From the NCBI GenBank assembly GCA_015493625.1, contig WGCT01000460.1, forward strand, positions 1 to 22,128: a stretch of DNA of 22,128 bases. The letters run 5' to 3'. Source of the DNA: Draconibacterium sp. Lineage in GTDB: Bacteria; Bacteroidota; Bacteroidia; Bacteroidales; Prolixibacteraceae. The stretch's first letter is position 1. Every line of letters starts with the position of its first letter. Position numbers and translations under genes: made by a program. The notes under the pieces were generated by a model. That model saw only the letters and a program-made list of their open reading frames with translations. It did not search any database and had not been told where the DNA came from. Below, in pieces: positions 6,894 to 14,057 of the stretch.

Positions 6894-9110
6894 TTATTCA
6901 TTTAGATTTTCAACACGGGTTACATTGTCAATTCCCTTTATTTTTTTAAGCCGTTCAATTAGGTTGTGCAAGTCGTCGGTATTATGAATATAGAGGAACA
7001 GTTCGCCCGAGAAGATACCTTCGTGAGCATCGAAATGGAGCGAGCGCATATTTATATTATTCTCTTTCGAGATAATGGTTGTTATTTGGTTGGCAATTCC
7101 CAACTTGTCGAACCCTTCAAGTTTAATTCGGGTGAGGTACGACTGGCGCTTAAATTTTGTCCATTCGGCAGTAATTATTCTGTCGCCATGGTTCGAGAGG
7201 TATTTCCCCAACTCTTTGCATCCGGCTTTGTGTATATTTACATGGTCGTCGGAACTTAAAACGCCAATTACTTTTTCGCCAGGAATTGGGTTGCAGCATT
7301 TTGCCAGCGAATAGGAGATGTTGTCTTGTGTCTCTTTTAAGATAAATGGCTTTTTATTGTCGATTTTTTGAACCGAATCATCATTTTCAATTTCACCTTT
7401 TTTCCTGTTTCCGAATGTAATATTCCAATATTTCACCAGTTTATTTTCCGATTTTTTACCCAGTATTTCATCGATGTTTTTTAGATCGATAAAACCCATT
7501 CCCAACTCGGAGTATAATTGCTCTTTGTTGTTCAGGTTAAAATGGCCAATTAATTTTTTCAGATTGTTCGAGGTAATTGGGGCGTTTGCTTTTTTCATAA
7601 CCTCTTCAACCATCAACCGTCCTTTTTCGATGTGTCTGTTTTTTTCGAGTTTAAAAGCAGCTTTAATTTTGCCACGTGCTTTTGCCGAGGTTGTAAATTT
7701 TAACCATTCGAGTTTTGGTGTCTGGTTTTCGGAGGTTAATATTTCAATTTGGTCGCCACTTTGAAGAACATGACTAATGGGAACGAGCCTTAAATTTATT
7801 TTTGCTCCAATGCATTTATTTCCGAGGTCGGTATGAATTTCGTATGCAAAATCGATTACTGTCGAGTTTTGCGGCATCGAAATCATATCGCCTTTTGGTG
7901 TAAACACATTTATTTCGGTTCCATATAAATTGAGTTTAAAGTCGTCTAAAAATTCAAAGGCATCGGTGTCGGGATTTTGCAATACGTCGCGTATTCTTTC
8001 GAGCCATGTTTCCAGCTCTTTTTCGTATGTACTAATATCTTTATAGCGGTAGTGGGCAGCGAATCCACGGTTGGCAATTTCGTCCATTCTTTCGGTTCGA
8101 ATCTGCACCTCAACCCATTTCCCTTCGGGGCCCATAACCGTAACGTGTAACGATTCGTAGCCGTTTACTTTGGGCAGATTAATCCAGTCGCGAATCCGGT
8201 CGGGTTTTGGCTTGTAAATATCGGTTACAATAGATAATACGTCGAAACATTGTCGTTTTTCCGAAATTTCGGGTTTCGCTTTAATAATTATTCGAATAGC
8301 GAGAATGTCGTAAATTTCGTTAAAGGTTACCCCTTTTTTTTGCATTTTCTGCCAGATGGAATAACTGGTTTTTAACCGGTGTGTTACTTCGCAATCGAAA
8401 TTGTGCTCGGCAAGTTTCTCCTTTATCGGTTTTATAAATTTATTTACCAGATAGTTTCGTGTTTCTTCCTGATTATGAAGAAGGTAATTAATTTGATTGT
8501 ACTCTTCGGGATGTTTGTATTTAAAACTCAACTCTTCTAATTCCGATTTTATGGCGTACAACCCCAAACGGTGAGCAAGAGGAACATAAAGGAAAAGTGT
8601 TTCGCCGGCAATTTTAACTTTTTTATGTGGCAACATCGAGTCGAGGGTGCGCATATTATGCAAGCGGTCGGCTATTTTTATAAGAATAACCCGAACATCG
8701 TCGGAGAGGGTCATTAATATTTTCCGAAGTGTGAGTGCTTGTTTCGAATCGAAATCGCCCGAAAGTTTTGTTAATCCATCAACAATGGTAGCTACTTTCT
8801 TCCCGAACATATTTTCAATATCCGACAGGCGGTACTCGGTGTCTTCAACAACATCGTGAAGCAATGCCGAAACAATTGAAGTGGCTCCAAGTCCAATGTC
8901 TTTGGCAACAATTTTTGCCACAGCAATGGGGTGAATAATATATGGTTCGCCCGATTTTCGTTTTATTCCGTCGTGTGCAGCATTTGCAAACCGAAATGCT
9001 TTTTCGATTCGTGCAATGCGCTCATCGTCGAATTTATTCCGAATCTCTTTTAAGAAATCTTCGTAACGGTCTTCGATGTGCCTTATTTCTGCTTTTGTAA
9101 AATGTTGCAC
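6894..9110 (-). CDS. rel: Bifunctional (p)ppGpp synthetase/hydrolase (RelA/SpoT family)
   Basis: This makes and degrades the stringent-response alarmones ppGpp/pppGpp. It is 738 residues long, full length for a long RSH protein. HD hydrolase domain: H60, H85-D86 and E89-D90 in HDVVEDT, and RLHNMRTL at 149-156. Synthetase domain at about 240-355, with RIRD at 305-308 and GYESLH at 317-322; the basic R-x-[KR]-D form is that of bifunctional enzymes, not the acidic form of hydrolase-dead RelA. TGS domain at about 398-460. The zinc-finger-like CC element has C605/C606 and C631, and an ACT domain ends the protein (about 655-735). The start is GTG at 9108-9110: the frame is closed by TAA five codons upstream and no ATG fits. 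No exact promoter box was found in the 137 bases upstream (best is TATCTTTA at 9217-9224, minus strand), so read-through from the heptose operon is possible. Confidence 0.96.
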   Translation of the reverse strand: MQHFTKAEIRHIEDRYEDFLKEIRNKFDDERIARIEKAFRFANAAHDGIKRKSGEPYIIHPIAVAKIVAKDIGLGATSIVSALLHDVVEDTEYRLSDIENMFGKKVATIVDGLTKLSGDFDSKQALTLRKILMTLSDDVRVILIKIADRLHNMRTLDSMLPHKKVKIAGETLFLYVPLAHRLGLYAIKSELEELSFKYKHPEEYNQINYLLHNQEETRNYLVNKFIKPIKEKLAEHNFDCEVTHRLKTSYSIWQKMQKKGVTFNEIYDILAIRIIIKAKPEISEKRQCFDVLSIVTDIYKPKPDRIRDWINLPKVNGYESLHVTVMGPEGKWVEVQIRTERMDEIANRGFAAHYRYKDISTYEKELETWLERIRDVLQNPDTDAFEFLDDFKLNLYGTEINVFTPKGDMISMPQNSTVIDFAYEIHTDLGNKCIGAKINLRLVPISHVLQSGDQIEILTSENQTPKLEWLKFTTSAKARGKIKAAFKLEKNRHIEKGRLMVEEVMKKANAPITSNNLKKLIGHFNLNNKEQLYSELGMGFIDLKNIDEILGKKSENKLVKYWNITFGNRKKGEIENDDSVQKIDNKKPFILKETQDNISYSLAKCCNPIPGEKVIGVLSSDDHVNIHKAGCKELGKYLSNHGDRIITAEWTKFKRQSYLTRIKLEGFDKLGIANQITTIISKENNINMRSLHFDAHEGIFSGELFLYIHNTDDLHNLIERLKKIKGIDNVTRVENLNE

Positions 9111-9247
9111 TTTAACTTTTTTTTACTTGTGGTTGTTCATTCAAAAGTTGTTTAGCCAGAAACATTGTTCTACATTCCTTAAAATTTAAACAGCTTCATT
9201 TAAAAACTCTTTGGCATAAAGATAAAAAATATGACCATAGAAAAACA

Positions 9248-9733
9248 TTACTTTTTATACACATGAAAATCGCCGGGTAGAATATCCTGAATATAGAGAT
9301 TCTTCCCGATGCCTGCATTTTCACCTGCTAAAATATCACTTTTTTTGTCTCCAATCAAAACCGACTGAGCCGGATTAATATGAAATTCGTCAATCGCCTG
9401 CAAAATCATTCCGGGTTTTGGTTTCCGGCAATTGCAGTCTCCGGTAATTTCGGGGTGATGTGGGCAATAATATGTTTTTGTTATTTCAATTCCTTTTCTT
9501 CTGAATTGCTTTAGCATCCAGTTGGTTAATTTTTCGTAATCGGCAACCGAATACAGTTTCCGTGCAATTCCGGCCTGATTGGTAATTATAAAAATTAAGA
9601 ATCCTTTTCCCTGACACTCTTTTATGAGTTCAAAAATGCCATCGATAAATTCGAAATCTTCAATTTTGTAGATGTAATTTTTTTCAATATTTATCGTTCC
9701 GTCGCGGTCGAGGAAAAGAGCTTTACGTTTCAT
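9248..9733 (-). CDS. gmhB: D-glycero-D-manno-heptose 1,7-bisphosphate 7-phosphatase
   Basis: This is a cytoplasmic HAD-superfamily phosphatase of 161 residues that removes the 7-phosphate from heptose bisphosphate. HAD motif I is DRDGT with D9 and D11, motif II is ITNQAG at 50-55, and motif IV is GDKKSD with D129 and D133. A zinc-binding loop typical of GmhB is complete: C90-P-H-H and C100-N-C102-R-K-P. The ATG at 9731-9733 gives the conserved N terminus; a TTG nine bases upstream (9742) also keeps the frame open but is unlikely. The start overlaps the end of hddC by 11 bases (ATGAAACGTAA), implying translational coupling. It is the last gene of the heptose operon; no hairpin terminator follows. 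GmhB acts on alpha or beta anomers in different pathways; the hddA/hddC context points to the alpha (GDP-heptose) route. Confidence 0.93.
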   Translation of the reverse strand: MKRKALFLDRDGTINIEKNYIYKIEDFEFIDGIFELIKECQGKGFLIFIITNQAGIARKLYSVADYEKLTNWMLKQFRRKGIEITKTYYCPHHPEITGDCNCRKPKPGMILQAIDEFHINPAQSVLIGDKKSDILAGENAGIGKNLYIQDILPGDFHVYKK

Positions 9734-10439
9734 TGGGTTCAAAATTTAGAAAATCGGTTTGTGCCTGATTATACGATTCAGGAATACCTATATCGAGAAA
9801 GTAGCTGTTAAACGGAATTCCAAAGAACTTTTTTTCTTTAAATTTTGCCGTTAAGAAATCTTCTTCGAAAGAGAACTTTTCGGGAAAACCGAGTTGAATA
9901 AACGAACTGTTTTTTATTAAATAAATACCGCCGTTAATTAATCCTTCCCCGGCATTATTCTGTTTTTCCACAAATTTTACAATTCTATTCTCCCCGGAAA
10001 TTTCTATCGTTCCAAACCGCGAAACATTGTCTATTTTGCGCAAGGCAATTACTAAATCGCTCTGTTTTTCAACAGCCAGATTTTCCATTTCAGCAAAAGA
10101 GACGGGGAAATATGTGTCGCCATTTAAAACAAATGTAAAATTTTCGCGAGCCTGTTTTAGCGCATTTAATATCCCTCCTCCTGTTCCAAGCGGATGCTCT
10201 TCAACGGCGTACGAAATTTTCATTCCCAGAAAACTATCGCCAAAATAGTCGGAAATAATTTTGTATTTAAATCCAACGGCAAGAATTATATGTTCGAAAT
10301 TTTCTTTTTTGAGATTGCTAAGCAGGTAGTGCAAAAATGGTTTGTTGTTTATAAGTGCCATTGGTTTTGGCCTGTCGTTAACAACCGACTTCAATCGCGA
10401 CCCCATTCCTCCGGCCAATATTACAGCTTCACGTTTCAT
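9723..10439 (-). CDS. hddC: D-glycero-alpha-D-manno-heptose 1-phosphate guanylyltransferase
   Basis: A sugar-nucleotide transferase of 238 residues, predicted to join heptose 1-phosphate and GTP to give GDP-D-glycero-alpha-D-manno-heptose. The N-terminal signature LAGGMGSRL (8-16) and RPKPM bind the nucleotide; EEHPLGTGGG, LNGDTYF (metal-binding D) and the C-terminal FLDIGIPESY are typical of the family. The start is ATG 10437-10439, directly before the conserved MKREAVILAGG. The frame is open a further 37 codons upstream, but that stretch overlaps gmhA and is rejected. It lies 13 bases after gmhA and overlaps gmhB. Nucleotide specificity (GTP rather than UTP or CTP) is inferred from the company of hddA, gmhA and gmhB, since closely related enzymes use other nucleotides. 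Confidence 0.88.
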   Translation of the reverse strand: MKREAVILAGGMGSRLKSVVNDRPKPMALINNKPFLHYLLSNLKKENFEHIILAVGFKYKIISDYFGDSFLGMKISYAVEEHPLGTGGGILNALKQARENFTFVLNGDTYFPVSFAEMENLAVEKQSDLVIALRKIDNVSRFGTIEISGENRIVKFVEKQNNAGEGLINGGIYLIKNSSFIQLGFPEKFSFEEDFLTAKFKEKKFFGIPFNSYFLDIGIPESYNQAQTDFLNFEPNET

Positions 10440-10452
10440 TGTGCTATCTGTT

Positions 10453-11022
10453 TTATTTCGAGAAAATTTGTTGTTCAACAATTTCGCAAATAATATGGCC
10501 AACTGTAATGTGCGATTCCTGAATACGCGGTGTGTCGGTTGAAGGAACATTAATTAAAACATCAGCCAGCTCTTTCATTTTTCCACCGGTTTCTCCGGTA
10601 AATGCAATCAGAGTTACTCCTTTTTTGTTTGCTGTTTTAAAGGCGTTAATAATGTTTGCTGAGTTTCCCGAGGTTGAGATGCCTACCAGAATATCACCTT
10701 TTTTACAGAATCCCTCAACAAATCGCGAATAGATTTTATCGAAATTATAATCGTTAGCAATTGCCGTTATAAACGATGAATTACCGTGGCAAGCTTCGGC
10801 AGGCAGTGCCGGCCGGTCGAAATAAAACCTCCCCGACAACTCGGCAGCAAGATGTTGCGCATCGGCAGCACTTCCACCGTTTCCACAAAAATAAACCCGG
10901 CGATTGTTTTTAAACGCACCGGTAATTGTTTGTGCGGCTTTTTCAATAGCCGAAATCAGTTGTGGATCGTCAATAATTTTCTGCTTAACTGCTATGCTCT
11001 CTTCTATTTTTTTTGCAATCAT
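10453..11022 (-). CDS. gmhA: Sedoheptulose 7-phosphate isomerase
   Basis: This converts sedoheptulose 7-phosphate to D-glycero-D-manno-heptose 7-phosphate, the first step to activated heptose. It is a 189-residue SIS-domain protein, the usual GmhA length. GNGGSAADAQHLAAELSGR near residues 48-66 is the family hallmark, followed by ISTSGNSANI for phosphate binding. The zinc/active-site residues of GmhA (H and E in QHLAAE, then Q and H in RIQESHITVGH) are in place. The ATG at 11020-11022 is chosen; an in-frame GTG two codons upstream (11026-11028) is possible. It starts 11 bases after hddA and ends 13 bases before hddC. Confidence 0.95.
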   Translation of the reverse strand: MIAKKIEESIAVKQKIIDDPQLISAIEKAAQTITGAFKNNRRVYFCGNGGSAADAQHLAAELSGRFYFDRPALPAEACHGNSSFITAIANDYNFDKIYSRFVEGFCKKGDILVGISTSGNSANIINAFKTANKKGVTLIAFTGETGGKMKELADVLINVPSTDTPRIQESHITVGHIICEIVEQQIFSK

Positions 11023-11033
11023 ATTCACTTTTT

Positions 11034-12056
11034 TTAAACCGTCCAGCTGCTCAATCCGTTTTTTGTAAACTGAAAAGGAGATACAGAGCCACCGAATGAA
11101 TTCAGTGTTTTTATTACTTCGAACCGGGTGTTTCCGGGGCAGTAAAAAAACATAAATCCGCCACCGCCGGCTCCCGAAATTTTTCCTCCCGAAGCACCTG
11201 CTTTTCGTGCTTTATCGTAAATCTCATCGATGGTTTTGTTCGAAATTCCCTGTGCAAGTTGTTTCTTTACCTGCCACCCTTCGTGTAAAATTTCGCCAAT
11301 GCTGTTTAAATCCGACTTTAAAATAGCCTCCTTAATCGATATGGCAATTTGCTTGGTATTGTGCATGGCGTTTATCGATGAGGTGTTGTTTTGTTTTATG
11401 CTTTGTTGCTGCTTTTCGATTATAGTTGCCGACAATCTGCTGGTGCCCGTGTAGTAGAGAACCAAATTGTAGGCAAGCTCGTTTAAAACACTGCTTTTAA
11501 TTCGTAATGGATTAACAATTACCTTATCGTTATCGTAAAATTCCATAAAATTTACACCACCAAAAGTTGCTGCGTACTGGTCTTGTTTACCGCCTGCATA
11601 CCCCAAATCGATGCGTTCTATTTTATATGCCAGTTGAGCAATATCGTACTCTCCCAACGGAATTTTCAACCACTCGACAAAAGCGCCCACAACTGCAGTT
11701 GCCAGTGTCGACGATGAACCCAGACCCGAGCCGGCAGGTGCATCGACAAACGTTATTAGTTCGAACGCGAGTTTTTGTTTCGTAAAATCGTTGACAATCC
11801 GGTTGTATATTCCTTTTAATAAATCGAGTTCTCCGTTAAACGGTAGCTTTTCTGTCGATTCAAATTCAATTTTCTCGCCACGGTCGACCGCATTTATAAT
11901 AATCTTTCCATCGTTGCGCGGAATAATTGTTGCGTAAGCAAACAAGTTAATTGTGGTGTTAAGTATTGCACCTCCATAAATGTCGGAATAGGGCGAAACA
12001 TCGGTACCACCACCTGCAAGACCAAGTCGTAACGGAGCTCTACTTCTGATTATCAT
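11034..12056 (-). CDS. hddA: D-glycero-D-manno-heptose 7-phosphate kinase
   Basis: This is a GHMP-family kinase of 340 residues, predicted to phosphorylate the anomeric carbon of heptose 7-phosphate in the alpha configuration. Three GHMP motifs are clear: RAPLRLGLAGGGTD at 6-19, the ATP loop DAPAGSGLGSSST at 105-117, and KISGAGGGGFMFF near 292-304. This N terminus, with GGGTD, separates HddA-type sugar kinases from galactokinase and mevalonate kinase. The related fucose kinase domain is a possible alternative, but adjacency to gmhA, hddC and gmhB settles the role. The ATG at 12054-12056 overlaps the end of the glycosyltransferase gene by 17 bases. Confidence 0.92.
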   Translation of the reverse strand: MIIRSRAPLRLGLAGGGTDVSPYSDIYGGAILNTTINLFAYATIIPRNDGKIIINAVDRGEKIEFESTEKLPFNGELDLLKGIYNRIVNDFTKQKLAFELITFVDAPAGSGLGSSSTLATAVVGAFVEWLKIPLGEYDIAQLAYKIERIDLGYAGGKQDQYAATFGGVNFMEFYDNDKVIVNPLRIKSSVLNELAYNLVLYYTGTSRLSATIIEKQQQSIKQNNTSSINAMHNTKQIAISIKEAILKSDLNSIGEILHEGWQVKKQLAQGISNKTIDEIYDKARKAGASGGKISGAGGGGFMFFYCPGNTRFEVIKTLNSFGGSVSPFQFTKNGLSSWTV

Positions 12057-13194
12057 TATTCTCTGTTTTATTATAAACCTCTAATATAGTTGAAATCATT
12101 CCTGACCACGAGAATTTTTGCTTTTCTTTTTTTATATTCTTAACAAACTGCTCTTTTCGTTCATTTTCGAAAAAATCGACAAGTGCATTGGCAATCGATT
12201 TTGGGTTAGGTTGGATAACATAACCAATTTTCCCATCGGGAATAATCTCCGACAGTCCACCAACATTGGTAACCAACATTGGCTTATTAAAGTGATAGCC
12301 AATTTGAGTAACTCCACTTTGCGTAGCCGATTTATAGGGCTGTGCAACAAGGTCGGCGGCACAAAAATAGTTCTTCACTTCATCGTCGGCAATAAAATCG
12401 GTTTTCAGAATAATGTGTTCCGAAAGATTTAGTTTATCAATTAAATTATGGTAGGGTTTTGGGTCGGAATAGAACTCGCCCGCAACAATTAGTTTTACAG
12501 GAAATTTACGAAGTCTGCTGTCGGCAAAAGCTTCGAGCAACCAGTCGAGTCCCTTATAATCGCGAATAAAGCCAAAAAATAAAATGAATCTGAATTGTGG
12601 GTCTAATCCTATGTTTTTTAACGCACTGTTTCGCTCCAAAACCTCTCCGAAATTATCGAACAACGGATGCGGATGCAATTTTACGGGAATATCTTTTCTG
12701 AATTTATAGATGTCGTTTTCAACACTTTTCGACATTGGAACAATTCCGTCGATGCTATTCATAAAATAGGTGGTAAGCATTTTATCGCCAATCCGTTTTT
12801 CGTGCGGAATAATATTATCGGCAACACAAATTACTTTTGTGTGCTTATTTTTTCTAATAATGCGGGCAATTGTACCTAAGCTAGGAGCAATAAACGGAAT
12901 CCAGTATTTTACAATTACAAAGTCGGGTTTCTCCTTTTTAATTCTACGTCCGGTTTTAAACCAGTTAAACGGATTTACCGAGTTAACAGAACGGGTAATT
13001 GTTAAATCTTTCGGTTTTTCCCAATCGGCGAATTGTGTTTTCCCGGGAAACAGAATATTTGGATACTGAACAGTAAATGTCTCAATATCAACACGGTTTC
13101 CTGCATCAGCAAACTCTTTTGCCATTCGTTCGTTAAATGCTGCCAATCCTCCTCTGAACGGATGTGCTGTACCAATCAGTTTTATTTTCTTCAA
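12040..13194 (-). CDS. GT-B fold glycosyltransferase (GT4-like)
   Basis: A cytoplasmic glycosyltransferase of 384 residues. The N-terminal Rossmann half starts GTAHPFRGGLAAFNERMA (8-25), with the glycine-rich acceptor loop, and contains DNIIPHEKR at 126-134. The C-terminal donor half starts at about 203 with FGFIRDYKGLDWLLEAF (208-223) and ends with a donor-sugar site resembling the E-x7-E pattern (Q-S-G-V to V-G-G-L-S-E, 292-316). The start is TTG at 13192-13194, overlapping the NUDIX stop as TTGA; a TAA lies five codons upstream and the next ATG (residue 24) would remove the conserved glycine loop. Placed directly before the GDP-heptose genes, it may use GDP-heptose as donor, but the sequence does not prove the sugar or acceptor. 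Confidence 0.88.
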   Translation of the reverse strand: MKKIKLIGTAHPFRGGLAAFNERMAKEFADAGNRVDIETFTVQYPNILFPGKTQFADWEKPKDLTITRSVNSVNPFNWFKTGRRIKKEKPDFVIVKYWIPFIAPSLGTIARIIRKNKHTKVICVADNIIPHEKRIGDKMLTTYFMNSIDGIVPMSKSVENDIYKFRKDIPVKLHPHPLFDNFGEVLERNSALKNIGLDPQFRFILFFGFIRDYKGLDWLLEAFADSRLRKFPVKLIVAGEFYSDPKPYHNLIDKLNLSEHIILKTDFIADDEVKNYFCAADLVAQPYKSATQSGVTQIGYHFNKPMLVTNVGGLSEIIPDGKIGYVIQPNPKSIANALVDFFENERKEQFVKNIKKEKQKFSWSGMISTILEVYNKTENNDNQK

Positions 13195-13649
13195 ATTTCC
13201 GCTTTTTTAAGTTTCTCGACTACAAATTTATCAATAGGGAAAGAAAAATCATCAGGATTAATCGATTTTATTTTCTCCCACCTAAAACTCTGATTGCCAT
13301 TTTCCATTTTTTCGAAATCGAATGGTTTCTCCGAGATTTTAAATCGAAGTGGTTCATTCAATTCGGCGAAGTAATAAATGCTAATTAGTTGCGTATTTTC
13401 GTAGAAAAGAGCTTTTTGGTAAAAGTCGGTGGTATAAAAATGACGGATATTTTTCAATTCCTGCCCATTACACTCTTCTCTAAATTCGCGCTTTAAACAG
13501 TCAATTGTTCCCTCTCCAAATTCTAATCCACCTCCGGGAAATTTGGTCATTTTTTCTCCCAATTGAAATTCATCGGAAATTAAAATCTCACCGTTTTTGT
13601 TGATAACAATACCATAAACGCGAATTGTAAAGTTAATTAGCTTCCTCAT
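13191..13649 (-). CDS. NUDIX hydrolase
   Basis: This is a 152-residue protein with a single NUDIX domain, expected to hydrolyse a nucleoside diphosphate linked to another group, with a divalent metal. The NUDIX box runs from G40 to G62: G40-x5-E46-x7-R54-E55-F-R-E58-E59. The four metal-binding acids are intact, but the conserved glycine after EE-x is N61, a mild departure from consensus. The substrate is not readable. Its position as first gene of the heptose operon, overlapping the glycosyltransferase by 4 bases, suggests a nucleotide-sugar such as GDP-mannose or GDP-heptose, or simple clean-up. The start is ATG 13647-13649. A 408-base gene-free stretch lies upstream. Confidence 0.88.
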   Translation of the reverse strand: MRKLINFTIRVYGIVINKNGEILISDEFQLGEKMTKFPGGGLEFGEGTIDCLKREFREECNGQELKNIRHFYTTDFYQKALFYENTQLISIYYFAELNEPLRFKISEKPFDFEKMENGNQSFRWEKIKSINPDDFSFPIDKFVVEKLKKAEI

Positions 13650-13976
13650 TGTTTTTATATCTCACAATTAATAATCACAATTATACTCAATCTTTTTTTG
13701 TTTTTTGGATAAAAAAATAATAAGACGAAAAAGCTATTCGAATTGAGTACACCAATAAAATAGAACAGCTTAACACCTCCTAAAAATATAAAAAAAGGAA
13801 CATCGACTAAGAAAGGGGTTAAACTTGCTGATTTCAATAAAGGAACCTGTTACTAAAGTATTGCCCATTTGTAAATTCAATTAAACGGCATTATAAAGTC
13901 AAATTGGTATTATTCCCCACAAAAAATAAAACTGATCCAATAAAACCGATTCACTTCCACGTTGTAAAATAAATGC
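13650..13976. other. Gene-free A/T-rich stretch upstream of the heptose operon
   Basis: No convincing gene was found. A 60-codon minus-strand frame at 13655-13837 has low-complexity composition and no recognisable motif. A weak promoter candidate on the minus strand is TTG (13878-13880), 17 bases, then TACTTTAG (13853-13860, one mismatch from TAnnTTTG). It would give the NUDIX operon a leader of about 200 bases. A 9-base direct repeat sits just before the NUDIX start codon. Confidence 0.4.
13662..13683. repeat. 9-bp direct repeat before the NUDIX start codon
   Basis: TCACAATTA occurs at 13662-13670 and again at 13675-13683 (TAATTGTGA on the minus strand), 13 bases apart start to start. It lies 13-34 bases upstream of the operon's first ATG. 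It could be a regulator site or part of the leader; A/T-rich composition makes chance possible. Confidence 0.35.
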
Positions 13977-14017
13977 AAAAACAATTCGGGGCACGACTTA
14001 AAGTTGTGCCCCGAATT
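13977..14017 (-). terminator. Rho-independent terminator of the adhesin operon
   Basis: AATTCGGGGCAC (13983-13994) and GTGCCCCGAATT (14006-14017) form a 12-bp GC-rich stem, extended inward by a G-T pair and three further pairs. On the minus strand it runs into five T residues (13977-13981). It lies 40 bases past the OmpA-family stop codon. No T run follows on the plus strand. Confidence 0.85.
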
Positions 14018-14057
14018 CCCAAAGAAATGCAATAGCTCGCCGGTTTTAAATTCTTTA

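Noticed and set aside
10440..10550. Thirty-seven-residue extension of hddC
   Set aside because: It overlaps the gmhA coding end and precedes the conserved LAGGMGSR nucleotide site, which normally starts within ten residues of the N terminus.
13655..13837. Sixty-codon minus-strand frame before the NUDIX gene
   Set aside because: It is phenylalanine/leucine-rich because of T runs, has no motif and no promoter, and its composition is that of spacer DNA.
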